A stretch of 64,000 nt of DNA from JAITWN01 sp034002745 (GTDB lineage Bacteria > Pseudomonadota > Gammaproteobacteria > SZUA-140): positions 1 through 64,000 of the forward strand of contig JAVEZY010000009.1 of NCBI GenBank assembly GCA_034002745.1. Direction: 5' to 3'. The position numbers and the translations under genes were made by a program. The notes beneath the pieces were generated by a model. The model saw only the letters and a program-made list of their open reading frames with translations, searched no databases and was not told the DNA's origin. Shown piece by piece: positions 41,712 through 48,204 of the stretch; within the stretch, counting starts at the first letter, position 1, and every line of letters begins with the position of its first letter.

Positions 41712-42638
41712 GTGAAGGAGCGCAGGCAATCGGAGAAGATGGTTGCCTTCGTCCTGGCCGGTGGAGAGGGAACGCGCCTGCGCCCGCTGACTCTCGATCG
41801 CTGCAAGCCTGCGGTTCCCTTCGGTGGTCGCTATCGACTCGTTGATTTCGTCCTCAGCAACCTCGTCAATTCCGGCATCCACTCCGTCTATCTCCTGGTC
41901 CAGTACAAGGCGCAATCGCTGATCGAGCATGTGCGCAAGGCGTGGACCATATCGCCGCTGCTTCCGGATCAGTTTGTCACCATCGTGCCGCCGCAACTGC
42001 AGGAGGGCCGGGAGCGCTTTCACGGTACCGCAGACGCTGTCTATCAGAACCTCAACCTGCTCGCGGCGCACGATGCGGACCACATCGCCGTGTTCGGAGC
42101 GGATCACATCTACCGCATGGACGTCAGACAGATGCTGCGCTTCCATCGCGAATGCGAGGCCGAAGTCACGGTGGCGGCGATCCCGGTGCCGATCGCGGAA
42201 GCATCGCGCTTCGGCATCGTCGAGGCGGACGCGGACGGGCGAATTCGCGCCTTTCACGAGAAGCCGCAGCAGGGCATTCCCATCGTCTCGGATCCAGAGC
42301 ACGCCTATGCGTCGCTTGGAAACTACCTGTTCAACGCTTCAGCGCTGGAGAAGGCCCTCACCGAATCCCATTGGCGCGGCGAGACCGATTTCGGCCGTCA
42401 TGTCCTGCCGCGTCTTGTAGATCAGGGATCGCGAGTCTATGCCTATGACTTCATCGACAACGAGGTGCCGGGAATGGGCCCGCTGGAGGAGCGCGGTTAC
42501 TGGCGCGACGTCGGATCTCTCGATGCCTACTTCGAGGCCCATCATGATGTGCTGGGCCTCGAACCACGCTTCGATGCTTTCGATCCCGCATGGCCGATCT
42601 ACTCTCGAGTCATTACCAGGGCCCCGTCGCCCGCGTGA
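41712..42638 (+). CDS. glgC: Glucose-1-phosphate adenylyltransferase, catalytic part (frameshifted)
   Basis: The nucleotidyltransferase domain of ADP-glucose pyrophosphorylase, which makes ADP-glucose for glycogen or trehalose synthesis. It contains FVLAGGEGTRLRPLTLDRCKPAVPFGG, the glucose-1-phosphate region, GADHIYRMDVRQML, GIVEADADGRIRAFHEKP and YWRDVGSLDAYFEAH. After WPIY the frame reads unrelated residues to a TGA at 42636. The missing C-terminal beta-helix domain is encoded directly downstream in another frame (42590-42982), so the normal enzyme of about 420 residues is split. GTG 41712 has GGAG 8 bases upstream; ATG 41739 is the alternative start. Confidence 0.88.
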   Translation: MKERRQSEKMVAFVLAGGEGTRLRPLTLDRCKPAVPFGGRYRLVDFVLSNLVNSGIHSVYLLVQYKAQSLIEHVRKAWTISPLLPDQFVTIVPPQLQEGRERFHGTADAVYQNLNLLAAHDADHIAVFGADHIYRMDVRQMLRFHRECEAEVTVAAIPVPIAEASRFGIVEADADGRIRAFHEKPQQGIPIVSDPEHAYASLGNYLFNASALEKALTESHWRGETDFGRHVLPRLVDQGSRVYAYDFIDNEVPGMGPLEERGYWRDVGSLDAYFEAHHDVLGLEPRFDAFDPAWPIYSRVITRAPSPA

Positions 42639-42982
42639 TCGACAGCCAGGTCGACAATTGCCTGCTTGGCGGCGCCGTCATCGTTGATGGCGCCTGCATA
42701 CGAGACAGCATCATCCGTCGCGAGGCCGTCGTGGAGCCGGGCGTCGAGCTGGAGGATTGCGTGATCATGGACTATGTCAGGATCGGGCGGGGTTCCAGAC
42801 TGCGCCGCGTCATCATCGATCGCCATAACGACATCGCGCCTGGAACGGTGTTTGGTTACGACCCGGCGGCGGATGCGGCGCGCCAGTTCGTGACGCCCGG
42901 CGGCGTGGTCGTGGTGGCCAAGGGCGACCCCCGCTATTTCTCCCGTGGCGTGCGCGAGGGCGGAGTGGCCTATCGGGAGTGA
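42590..42982 (+). CDS. glgC: GlgC C-terminal left-handed beta-helix fragment
   Basis: A frame that codes the C-terminal domain of GlgC: SHYQGPVARVIDSQVDN, then hexapeptide repeats (VIVDGACIRDSIIRREAVVEP, ending IMDYVRIGRGSRLRRVIID) and GYDPAADAARQFVTPGGVVVV. It matches the family exactly where the upstream frame stops matching. Removing two bases from the CTCT run at about 42599-42604 would join both frames as WPIYSSHYQGP. The ATG at 42590 is inside the upstream gene and probably fortuitous. Without fusion the fragment should not be catalytic. Confidence 0.85.
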   Translation: MADLLSSHYQGPVARVIDSQVDNCLLGGAVIVDGACIRDSIIRREAVVEPGVELEDCVIMDYVRIGRGSRLRRVIIDRHNDIAPGTVFGYDPAADAARQFVTPGGVVVVAKGDPRYFSRGVREGGVAYRE

Positions 42983-43003
42983 ACCCGTCGTCCGGTCCCG
43001 GGG

Positions 43004-44245
43004 TCAGGCGAGTTCGATGCGATCGTGCTCCGCGCCGTCGCGCAGCGCCAGCATCAGGGTCAGGTACTCGCGCAGATGTCGCGTAATGAGGAAACTGTCC
43101 AGCACCAGCTGGTGCGCCTTCACGCCCATCTCGCGGATCTTGTCCGGCTGATGCAGCAGATAGCGAATGCGCAGCGCCGCCCCTTCCGGGGTGCTGACCA
43201 GAAAGCCCGTGTGGTGATTGACCACCTGCAGGCGGATGCCACCGACATCGCCGCCGATGACCGGCTTGCCCTTCCACATCGCCTCGGTGACGGTGAGCCC
43301 GAATCCTTCCCTGATCGACTTCTGCACCACGATGTCCGCCGCATGCTGCAGCGCGTTGATCTCCCGATGCGCATCGGGCGGCAACAGCAGGACGCGGATG
43401 TCGCTATCCCCATCGGCGGCGGCGCGCACCTCGGCGAGCACGGCCTCGCCTTCCGGGTCGTCCGCGGCGCCGCCACCGGCGAGCACGAGCTGGATCGGCG
43501 GCAGGAAGCGCTTGGCCAGCTTGTAGGCGGCAATGACGCCCAGCGGATCCTTGAAGCGATCGAATCGCGACACCTGCACGATCAGCGGGCGCTCGCTGTC
43601 GATCGCGTGGCGCTCGCAGGTGCGACGTATCTCCTCATCGGGCAGGGTGATGTTTTTTTCGCTGAGCGGATCTATGCTCGGCGGAACCAGATACTGCGGA
43701 TGAGGCAGTTCCTGCGCGAACGCCGCCAGGGAAAAGATGCTCGCGTCGTACGGCGCGACGAACCCCCTCAGGTACTTCCACACCGGCCGGTAAGGATGGC
43801 TTGCGTCGATGTGGCAGCGCCACATCCATTTGCCTTTTCGATCGGGGACATGGCTCAGCAGGGCCGCGGGTTGGGGGTCGTGGATGATCACGAAGTCGGC
43901 CTCGCGCAGCGTCGGTCCCAGGATTCGCGCGTTTGCTGCGTTGGTTTCCTCGTAGACGCGCAGCAGATGGTCGCCCAGTGGTATGCGGTTTCCCTGCAAA
44001 GTGTTGTGCATTCCCTTGGTGCATTCGAAGAAGTCGCTGTCGCCGGTGATGATCTCCCAGCGCGTGGAAATGCCGAGTTCCTCCGTCAATGGCACCATCT
44101 TGTCCAGGATCTCGGCGACGCCGCCGCCGGCGCGGGTGGAGTTCACGTGAACCACTGTGGCGCCACGCAGCGGGGCGGCGAGCTGTCGCAGATGGTCGAT
44201 CACATCCTCGCCGGCTGCCGCTGCGTAGTCGTCCAGCAGACTCAT
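43004..44245 (-). CDS. treT: Trehalose-synthesising glycosyltransferase (TreT type)
   Basis: A 413-residue GT4 enzyme resembling trehalose glycosyltransferring synthase, which joins a nucleotide-glucose to glucose to give trehalose. Landmarks are VVHVNSTRAGGGVAEIL, the TRWEIITGDSDFFECTKGMHN segment, HDPQPAALL, RCHIDASHP, VSRFDRFKDP, and the EX7E motif EGFGLTVTE followed by AMWKGKPVIGGDVGGI. The ATG overlaps the stop of the upstream DUF5752 gene, the standard partner. The frame is open 46 codons further upstream without family sequence. It is convergent to glgC, which could supply ADP-glucose. Confidence 0.92.
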   Translation of the reverse strand: MSLLDDYAAAAGEDVIDHLRQLAAPLRGATVVHVNSTRAGGGVAEILDKMVPLTEELGISTRWEIITGDSDFFECTKGMHNTLQGNRIPLGDHLLRVYEETNAANARILGPTLREADFVIIHDPQPAALLSHVPDRKGKWMWRCHIDASHPYRPVWKYLRGFVAPYDASIFSLAAFAQELPHPQYLVPPSIDPLSEKNITLPDEEIRRTCERHAIDSERPLIVQVSRFDRFKDPLGVIAAYKLAKRFLPPIQLVLAGGGAADDPEGEAVLAEVRAAADGDSDIRVLLLPPDAHREINALQHAADIVVQKSIREGFGLTVTEAMWKGKPVIGGDVGGIRLQVVNHHTGFLVSTPEGAALRIRYLLHQPDKIREMGVKAHQLVLDSFLITRHLREYLTLMLALRDGAEHDRIELA

Positions 44246-44928
44246 GACCGGTGCTCCCTGACGCAGGCCTGGAAGATGGTGGCGAGCTTCTGTCGCAGCT
44301 CGGTGATGCTGCCGAAGTAGGGGTCCACGCCTGTGAGGCTGGCGCACAATGGTTCGAAATCCCGGCCGAAGGACTGCATCCACAGGGTGAAGTCGTTGTT
44401 CCCTTCCGGCACCCGCCGCCTCGCGTCGATGAAGTGGTAGAAAATGCTGCTCGTCGACAGGTGCCCGATGTTTTCCGCCAATTCGGCTGGATGGGATACC
44501 GTGCGGCCTGTGTCGAAGATCACGATCTGCGAGCTGAGGAACTCGAACTGGATGCTCGCCCGTGCCCAGGACAGATACTCGACTTCGTCGAGCCTGTTGT
44601 CGATCAGTTCCAGCATCTCGCGGCGCAGTGCTTCAAGCTCGGGGCAACTCGTGGGGTCGAGCGCGGCCAGGCGCTCGGCGAGCACTGCATCATGCATGCT
44701 GTGGCGCATCCAGGCCGCGAAGTCGTTATTGTATTCCCGCTCTTCGAAGCGGGGCTGCAGCAGCCCGCCCCAGAAGTGGTGATAGATGCTCTGGACCGGC
44801 ACGGTGGCGATTTCGCGGCGGAACTCGGGCATCAACCGCGCCCTGCGCCCGGTTGCCATGGCCACCAGAGCGCAATCCTTGATCTTGAACGGGGTGGCTT
44901 TCCGGATGCTTCCTGCGCGGGCGCTCAT
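44242..44928 (-). CDS. DUF5752 family protein
   Basis: A 228-residue protein, probably helical and without signal peptide. It has two related halves: QSIYHHFWGGLLQPRF with EYNNDFAAWMRHSMHD, and TSSIFYHFIDARRR with EGNNDFTLWMQSFGRD. This internal repeat (YHHF/YHF then NNDF-WM) suggests an ancient duplication. It is translationally coupled to treT (ATGA overlap), and this family is commonly beside treT-like genes. Its role is not known; an accessory or regulatory subunit for trehalose synthesis is a guess from context. Confidence 0.8.
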   Translation of the reverse strand: MSARAGSIRKATPFKIKDCALVAMATGRRARLMPEFRREIATVPVQSIYHHFWGGLLQPRFEEREYNNDFAAWMRHSMHDAVLAERLAALDPTSCPELEALRREMLELIDNRLDEVEYLSWARASIQFEFLSSQIVIFDTGRTVSHPAELAENIGHLSTSSIFYHFIDARRRVPEGNNDFTLWMQSFGRDFEPLCASLTGVDPYFGSITELRQKLATIFQACVREHRS

Positions 44929-45166
44929 GCGGATCCTCGTGCTCCGGGTCGGGGAAACTCGCGCGCGGCCAAATGTTCACGCAACCGCCGGCTGCTCTTC
45001 TGCCGCACGCGCCGGACTCAGGTTGGCATGCGTTGCCGGAAGTCACATTGACATCGATCAACGCCGCCGACACAAGTCGATACGGTGGTATCCGCTATTC
45101 TTTCCATCTCGTCCTGCCGATGGGAAAATGCGTGAAGCAAGGGGGAAGTCACCTGCAGGAGGTTCG

Positions 45167-45649
45167 ATGGACGCCAAGCTGATCGACATCAATATCGGGA
45201 TCGCGGAAAAGGATCGCCAGGATATCGCCGAAGGCCTCGCGCGACTGCTCGCGGATACCTATACGCTGTATCTGAAGACGCACAATTTCCACTGGAACGT
45301 CACCGGACCGATGTTCGGCACGCTACATCAGATGTTCGAGACCCAGTACATGGAGCTGGCGCAGGCGGTGGATGCCATTGCCGAGCGCATCAGGGCGTTG
45401 GGCGTGGTCGCGCCGGGAAGCTATGCCCAGTTCGCCAAGCTCACACGCCTCAGTGAGGAAACGGGTGTGCCGGATGCGAATGACATGGTGCGCCAGCTGG
45501 TTGGCGATCAGGAGGCGGTGGTATGCTCAGCCCGCGAGCTGTTCCCGCGCGCCGAGCGCGTTTCCGATCAGCCGACGATGGATCTGTTGACCGCGCGCAT
45601 GCAGATCCACGAAAAGACCGCCTGGATGCTGCGCAGTCTGCTTCAATAG
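45167..45649 (+). CDS. dps: Dps-family ferritin-like protein
   Basis: A 160-residue four-helix-bundle protein of the DNA-protection-during-starvation family. The intersubunit ferroxidase residues are visible in KTHNFHWNVTGPMF (His) and QMFETQYMELAQAVDAIAERI (Glu/Asp). It stores iron as a 12-mer cage and quenches peroxide. The ATG has GCAGGAGG five bases upstream; the frame is open upstream without family sequence. It is the first of several iron-storage genes but transcribed toward the bacterioferritins. Confidence 0.93.
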   Translation: MDAKLIDINIGIAEKDRQDIAEGLARLLADTYTLYLKTHNFHWNVTGPMFGTLHQMFETQYMELAQAVDAIAERIRALGVVAPGSYAQFAKLTRLSEETGVPDANDMVRQLVGDQEAVVCSARELFPRAERVSDQPTMDLLTARMQIHEKTAWMLRSLLQ

Positions 45650-45712
45650 TGTCCTGCAAGTGTCCGGCTGCTCGCCGGCAGCGGCGTCGATGCGCGATGG
45701 CTGGAGATCGAG

Positions 45713-45732
45713 ATCACCGCAAGCGCGGTGAT
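45713..45732. other. Perfect 8-bp hairpin between dps and bfr
   Basis: ATCACCGC-AAGC-GCGGTGAT lies in the 138-bp convergent gap. There is no T-run on either side, so it may be a processing or Rho-assisted end rather than an intrinsic terminator. Confidence 0.35.
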
Positions 45733-45787
45733 GGACGACGCGCAGGCGGATCCTGCCCGGTCAGGCCGAACGCAGAGTTCCGCCGCA

Positions 45788-46255
45788 CTACATCTGCGAT
45801 TGCAGGTAGTTTGGCAGACCGATGGCGTCGATCAGGCGGAGTTGCCGCTCCAGCCACCAGGCGTGATCTTCCTCGGTATCGGCGAGCATGCCGAGCAGGA
45901 TGTCGCGTGACTGATAATCCTGCTCTTCCTCGCATACCTTCATCGCTGCCTTGAGATCGGCGGTGACCTGATACTCCAGATCGAGATCGTTGCGCAGGAT
46001 CTCCGGCACCGAGGTGCCGACGTTCAACGGGTCGCGCTTCGACAGATCCGCTTCGCCTTCCAGGAAGAGGATGCGCTTGATCAGCGCGTCGGCATGCTGG
46101 GACTCTTCCTCCATCTCGTGATGGATATGCTCGTAGAGCTTCTCGTAACCCCAGTCGTGACACAGACGCGCATGGGCGAAATACTGGTCGCGGGCCGCCA
46201 ATTCGCCGGCCAGCAGTTTCTGCAGCCGGGCGATCACTTTGTCGTTGCCTTTCAT
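45788..46255 (-). CDS. bfr: Bacterioferritin, ferroxidase-type subunit
   Basis: A 155-residue bacterioferritin. In E. coli Bfr numbering the ferroxidase ligands are kept: Glu18 in AGELAARDQYF, Glu51 and His54 in HHEMEEESQHAD, and the Glu127/His130 region ADTEEDHAWWLE. The haem ligand Met52 is replaced by Ser (EEESQHAD). It should therefore oxidise iron but not bind haem by itself. It follows the second bfr gene after 25 bases, in one operon, and together they would form a mixed 24-mer cage. Confidence 0.94.
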   Translation of the reverse strand: MKGNDKVIARLQKLLAGELAARDQYFAHARLCHDWGYEKLYEHIHHEMEEESQHADALIKRILFLEGEADLSKRDPLNVGTSVPEILRNDLDLEYQVTADLKAAMKVCEEEQDYQSRDILLGMLADTEEDHAWWLERQLRLIDAIGLPNYLQSQM

Positions 46256-46280
46256 CGCATCATCCTCTCTGCGCGGTCAC

Positions 46281-46745
46281 TCAAATCATGGACTGCAGAT
46301 AGTTCTGTACGCCGACGCTGTCGATCAGCGCCAGCTGTGTCTCGATCCAGTCGATGTGCTCTTCGGCTTCCTCGATCTGCTCGACCAGCAGGTCGCGGCT
46401 GACGTAGTCCTGTACCGATTCGCAGTGCGTCGCGACGGCGATCATCAGCGTGCGCATTTCGGTGCGCATCTGCAGGTCGTTGCGCAGCGCTTCCGGAGCG
46501 TCTTCGCCGATCAGGAGCTTGCCCAGATCCTGGAGGTTGGGCAGACCCTCGAGAAAGAGCACGCGCTCGATGAGTTCGTCGGCCTCCTTCATGGCCTTGA
46601 TGGAGTGCTTGTATTCCCGCTCATTGAGCTCGTCCAGGCCCCAATTGCGGCACATCCGCGCATGCAGAAAGAACTGATTGATGGCGGTGAGCTGCATCTT
46701 CAACACCGAGTTCAGCTGACGGATGGTCTCCCTATCGCCCTGCAT
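46281..46745 (-). CDS. bfr: Bacterioferritin, haem-binding-type subunit
   Basis: A 154-residue bacterioferritin, first gene of the bfr operon. The haem ligand Met52 is present (HSIKAMKEAD). The ferroxidase ligands are not: Glu18 is Gln (KMQLTAINQFF), Glu51 is Ala and His54 is Glu. So it should bind haem between subunits but not oxidise iron. This complements the downstream subunit, as in the two-subunit bacterioferritins of Neisseria and some pseudomonads. AGGAG lies 8 bases before the ATG. Confidence 0.94.
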   Translation of the reverse strand: MQGDRETIRQLNSVLKMQLTAINQFFLHARMCRNWGLDELNEREYKHSIKAMKEADELIERVLFLEGLPNLQDLGKLLIGEDAPEALRNDLQMRTEMRTLMIAVATHCESVQDYVSRDLLVEQIEEAEEHIDWIETQLALIDSVGVQNYLQSMI

Positions 46746-46792
46746 GTCGCGTCTCCTGCCTTGCGCACCGCCGGACGGGCGGCCGTGGCGGC

Positions 46793-46820
46793 ATTATGGC
46801 CAATTTTCCCGTTGGGTAAA
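46793..46820 (-). promoter_or_regulatory. Probable promoter of the bfr operon
   Basis: On the minus strand TTTACC (46820-46815) and CATAAT (46798-46793) are 16 bases apart, matching four and five of six consensus positions. The -10 is 48 bases before the ATG at 46745. Confidence 0.5.
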
Positions 46821-46862
46821 ACCATTGATTTTTCGAGTGAAAGTCTAGTGGGGGCGCAGGGA

Positions 46863-46891
46863 TTGACAATAAAGTGAGCGCAAAATAAAGT
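46863..46891 (+). promoter_or_regulatory. Sigma-70 promoter of bfd
   Basis: A perfect -35 TTGACA (46863-46868) is separated by exactly 17 bases from TAAAGT (46886-46891), a four of six -10. The bfd ATG is 57 bases downstream. Confidence 0.7.
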
Positions 46892-46910
46892 GATACTCGT
46901 TCTCATTCGC
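46892..46910. promoter_or_regulatory. Fur-like box at the bfd promoter
   Basis: GATACTCGTTCTCATTCGC matches 12 of 19 positions of the classical Fur box and begins right after the -10 of bfd, where bound repressor would block transcription. Bfd is Fur-repressed in other bacteria, which supports the call. Confidence 0.5.
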
Positions 46911-46947
46911 TCATGGCTGTCGAGGCCGGTTCTCCGAGGAAGCGCTC

Positions 46948-47130
46948 ATGTACGTATGCATTTGCAATGCCGTAACCGATCGAGACATTCGGGACGCAGC
47001 CCGTCGGGGAGTGCGTTCGATGGATGCGCTGGGTGACCAGTTGAAGGTTGCGACCTGTTGCGGCAACTGCCGTGACTGCGCGCAGCGGGTGCTGGGCGAG
47101 GCGTTGTCGGAAAAGCGCTCCGCTGCCTGA
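46948..47130 (+). CDS. bfd: Bacterioferritin-associated ferredoxin
   Basis: A 60-residue [2Fe-2S] protein. It starts MYVCICNAVTDRDIRDAARRG and carries the Bfd cysteine pattern: Cys4 and Cys6, then ATCCGNCRDC, with Cys38 and Cys41 as the second pair. Bfd docks on bacterioferritin and passes electrons to release stored iron. It is divergent from the bfr operon and followed after 65 bases by the iron-uptake gene fbpA. Its promoter and Fur-like box indicate induction under iron limitation. Confidence 0.95.
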   Translation: MYVCICNAVTDRDIRDAARRGVRSMDALGDQLKVATCCGNCRDCAQRVLGEALSEKRSAA

Positions 47131-47195
47131 TGCAATGAGCCGCGTCCGGGCGCTCGGCGACGGACGCAGAGAAAATACACCGAAAAGGATCATCG

Positions 47196-48203
47196 ATGCG
47201 CGAAACATATCGCAAATGCCTGGGCCTGGTGGCTGGCCTGTTTCTTCTGACGCCGGCTTTCGCCGCCGACGAAGTCGTCGTGTATTCCAGTCGCACCGAG
47301 GAGCTCATCAAACCGCTTTTCGATCTTTACACGAAGGAAAGCGGCGTCCCGATCCGCTATGTCACCGATAGCGGCGGCCCCTTGCTGGCCCGGCTCAAGG
47401 CGGAGGGCGCCAACACGCCGGCGGATGTGCTCATCACCGTGGATGCCGGCAATCTGTGGCAGGCGGCCGAGAGCGGATTGCTGCAGCCCGTTTCTTCTGA
47501 TGTCCTTGACGCCAATGTCCCCGCCCATCTGCGCGATCCGCAGGGTCAATGGTATGGCCTGTCCCTGCGCGCACGCACTATCGTCTACAGCACCGCACGC
47601 GTATCCCCCGACGAGTTGTCCAGCTATGAGGACCTGGCCGATGTCCGCTGGAAGGGGCGGGTATGCCTGCGCAGCTCCAAGTCGGTCTACAACCAGTCGC
47701 TGGTGGCGATGATGATCGCGCGCCTCGGCCCCGAACGGGCCGCAGACGTGGTGAAGGGTTGGGTGAACAATCTGGCTACCGCGCCCTTTGCCAACGACAC
47801 GCGCCTGATGGAAGCGATGGCGGCCGGGCAGTGCGATGTCGGGATCGTCAACAGCTATTATTTCGGCCGCCTGCAGAAGGAGAGGGCGGATGTGCCGCTC
47901 GCGCTCTTCTGGCCCAATCAGGGCGAGGGGGATGGCGTGCATGTCAACGTCGCCGGTGCGGGCGTCACTCGCCACGCTGGCAATGTCGATGGTGCGCTGA
48001 AGCTGATCGAATGGCTGTCCGCGCCCGAGGCGCAGCGCATGTTCGCCGGACGCAATATGGAGTATCCGGTGAATCCCGAGGTTGATCCCAACGCGGAACT
48101 CGTGCAGTGGGGAAGCTTCCGGCAGGATCCTCGCAATATCGCCGATGCCGGACGCCTGCAGGCGCAGGCGGTGATGCTCATGGATCGCGCGGGATACCGC
48201 TGA
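47196..48203 (+). CDS. fbpA: Iron(III) ABC transporter substrate-binding protein
   Basis: A 335-residue periplasmic iron-binding protein of the FbpA/FutA type. A signal peptide ends TPAFAA, and the mature protein starts DEVVVYSSRTEELIKPLFDLY. The hinge and ligand regions are as expected, with the tyrosine pair in IVNSYYFGRL. AGAAAATACACCGAAAAGGA precedes the ATG. It captures ferric iron for transport; the permease gene follows after 1 base. It lies directly behind bfd, grouping iron uptake with iron release. Confidence 0.9.
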   Translation: MRETYRKCLGLVAGLFLLTPAFAADEVVVYSSRTEELIKPLFDLYTKESGVPIRYVTDSGGPLLARLKAEGANTPADVLITVDAGNLWQAAESGLLQPVSSDVLDANVPAHLRDPQGQWYGLSLRARTIVYSTARVSPDELSSYEDLADVRWKGRVCLRSSKSVYNQSLVAMMIARLGPERAADVVKGWVNNLATAPFANDTRLMEAMAAGQCDVGIVNSYYFGRLQKERADVPLALFWPNQGEGDGVHVNVAGAGVTRHAGNVDGALKLIEWLSAPEAQRMFAGRNMEYPVNPEVDPNAELVQWGSFRQDPRNIADAGRLQAQAVMLMDRAGYR

Positions 48204-48204
48204 C

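Noticed and set aside
42590..42640. Programmed ribosomal frameshift in glgC
   Set aside because: I see no classical slippery heptamer or downstream pseudoknot; a two-base insertion in a CTCT run is simpler. Left open as a finding about the split itself.
45713..45732. ATCACCGC-AAGC-GCGGTGAT resembles lambda-type operator half-sites
   Set aside because: No phage or repressor gene is near, and the spacing is wrong; it lies between convergent gene ends and is more likely an RNA hairpin.
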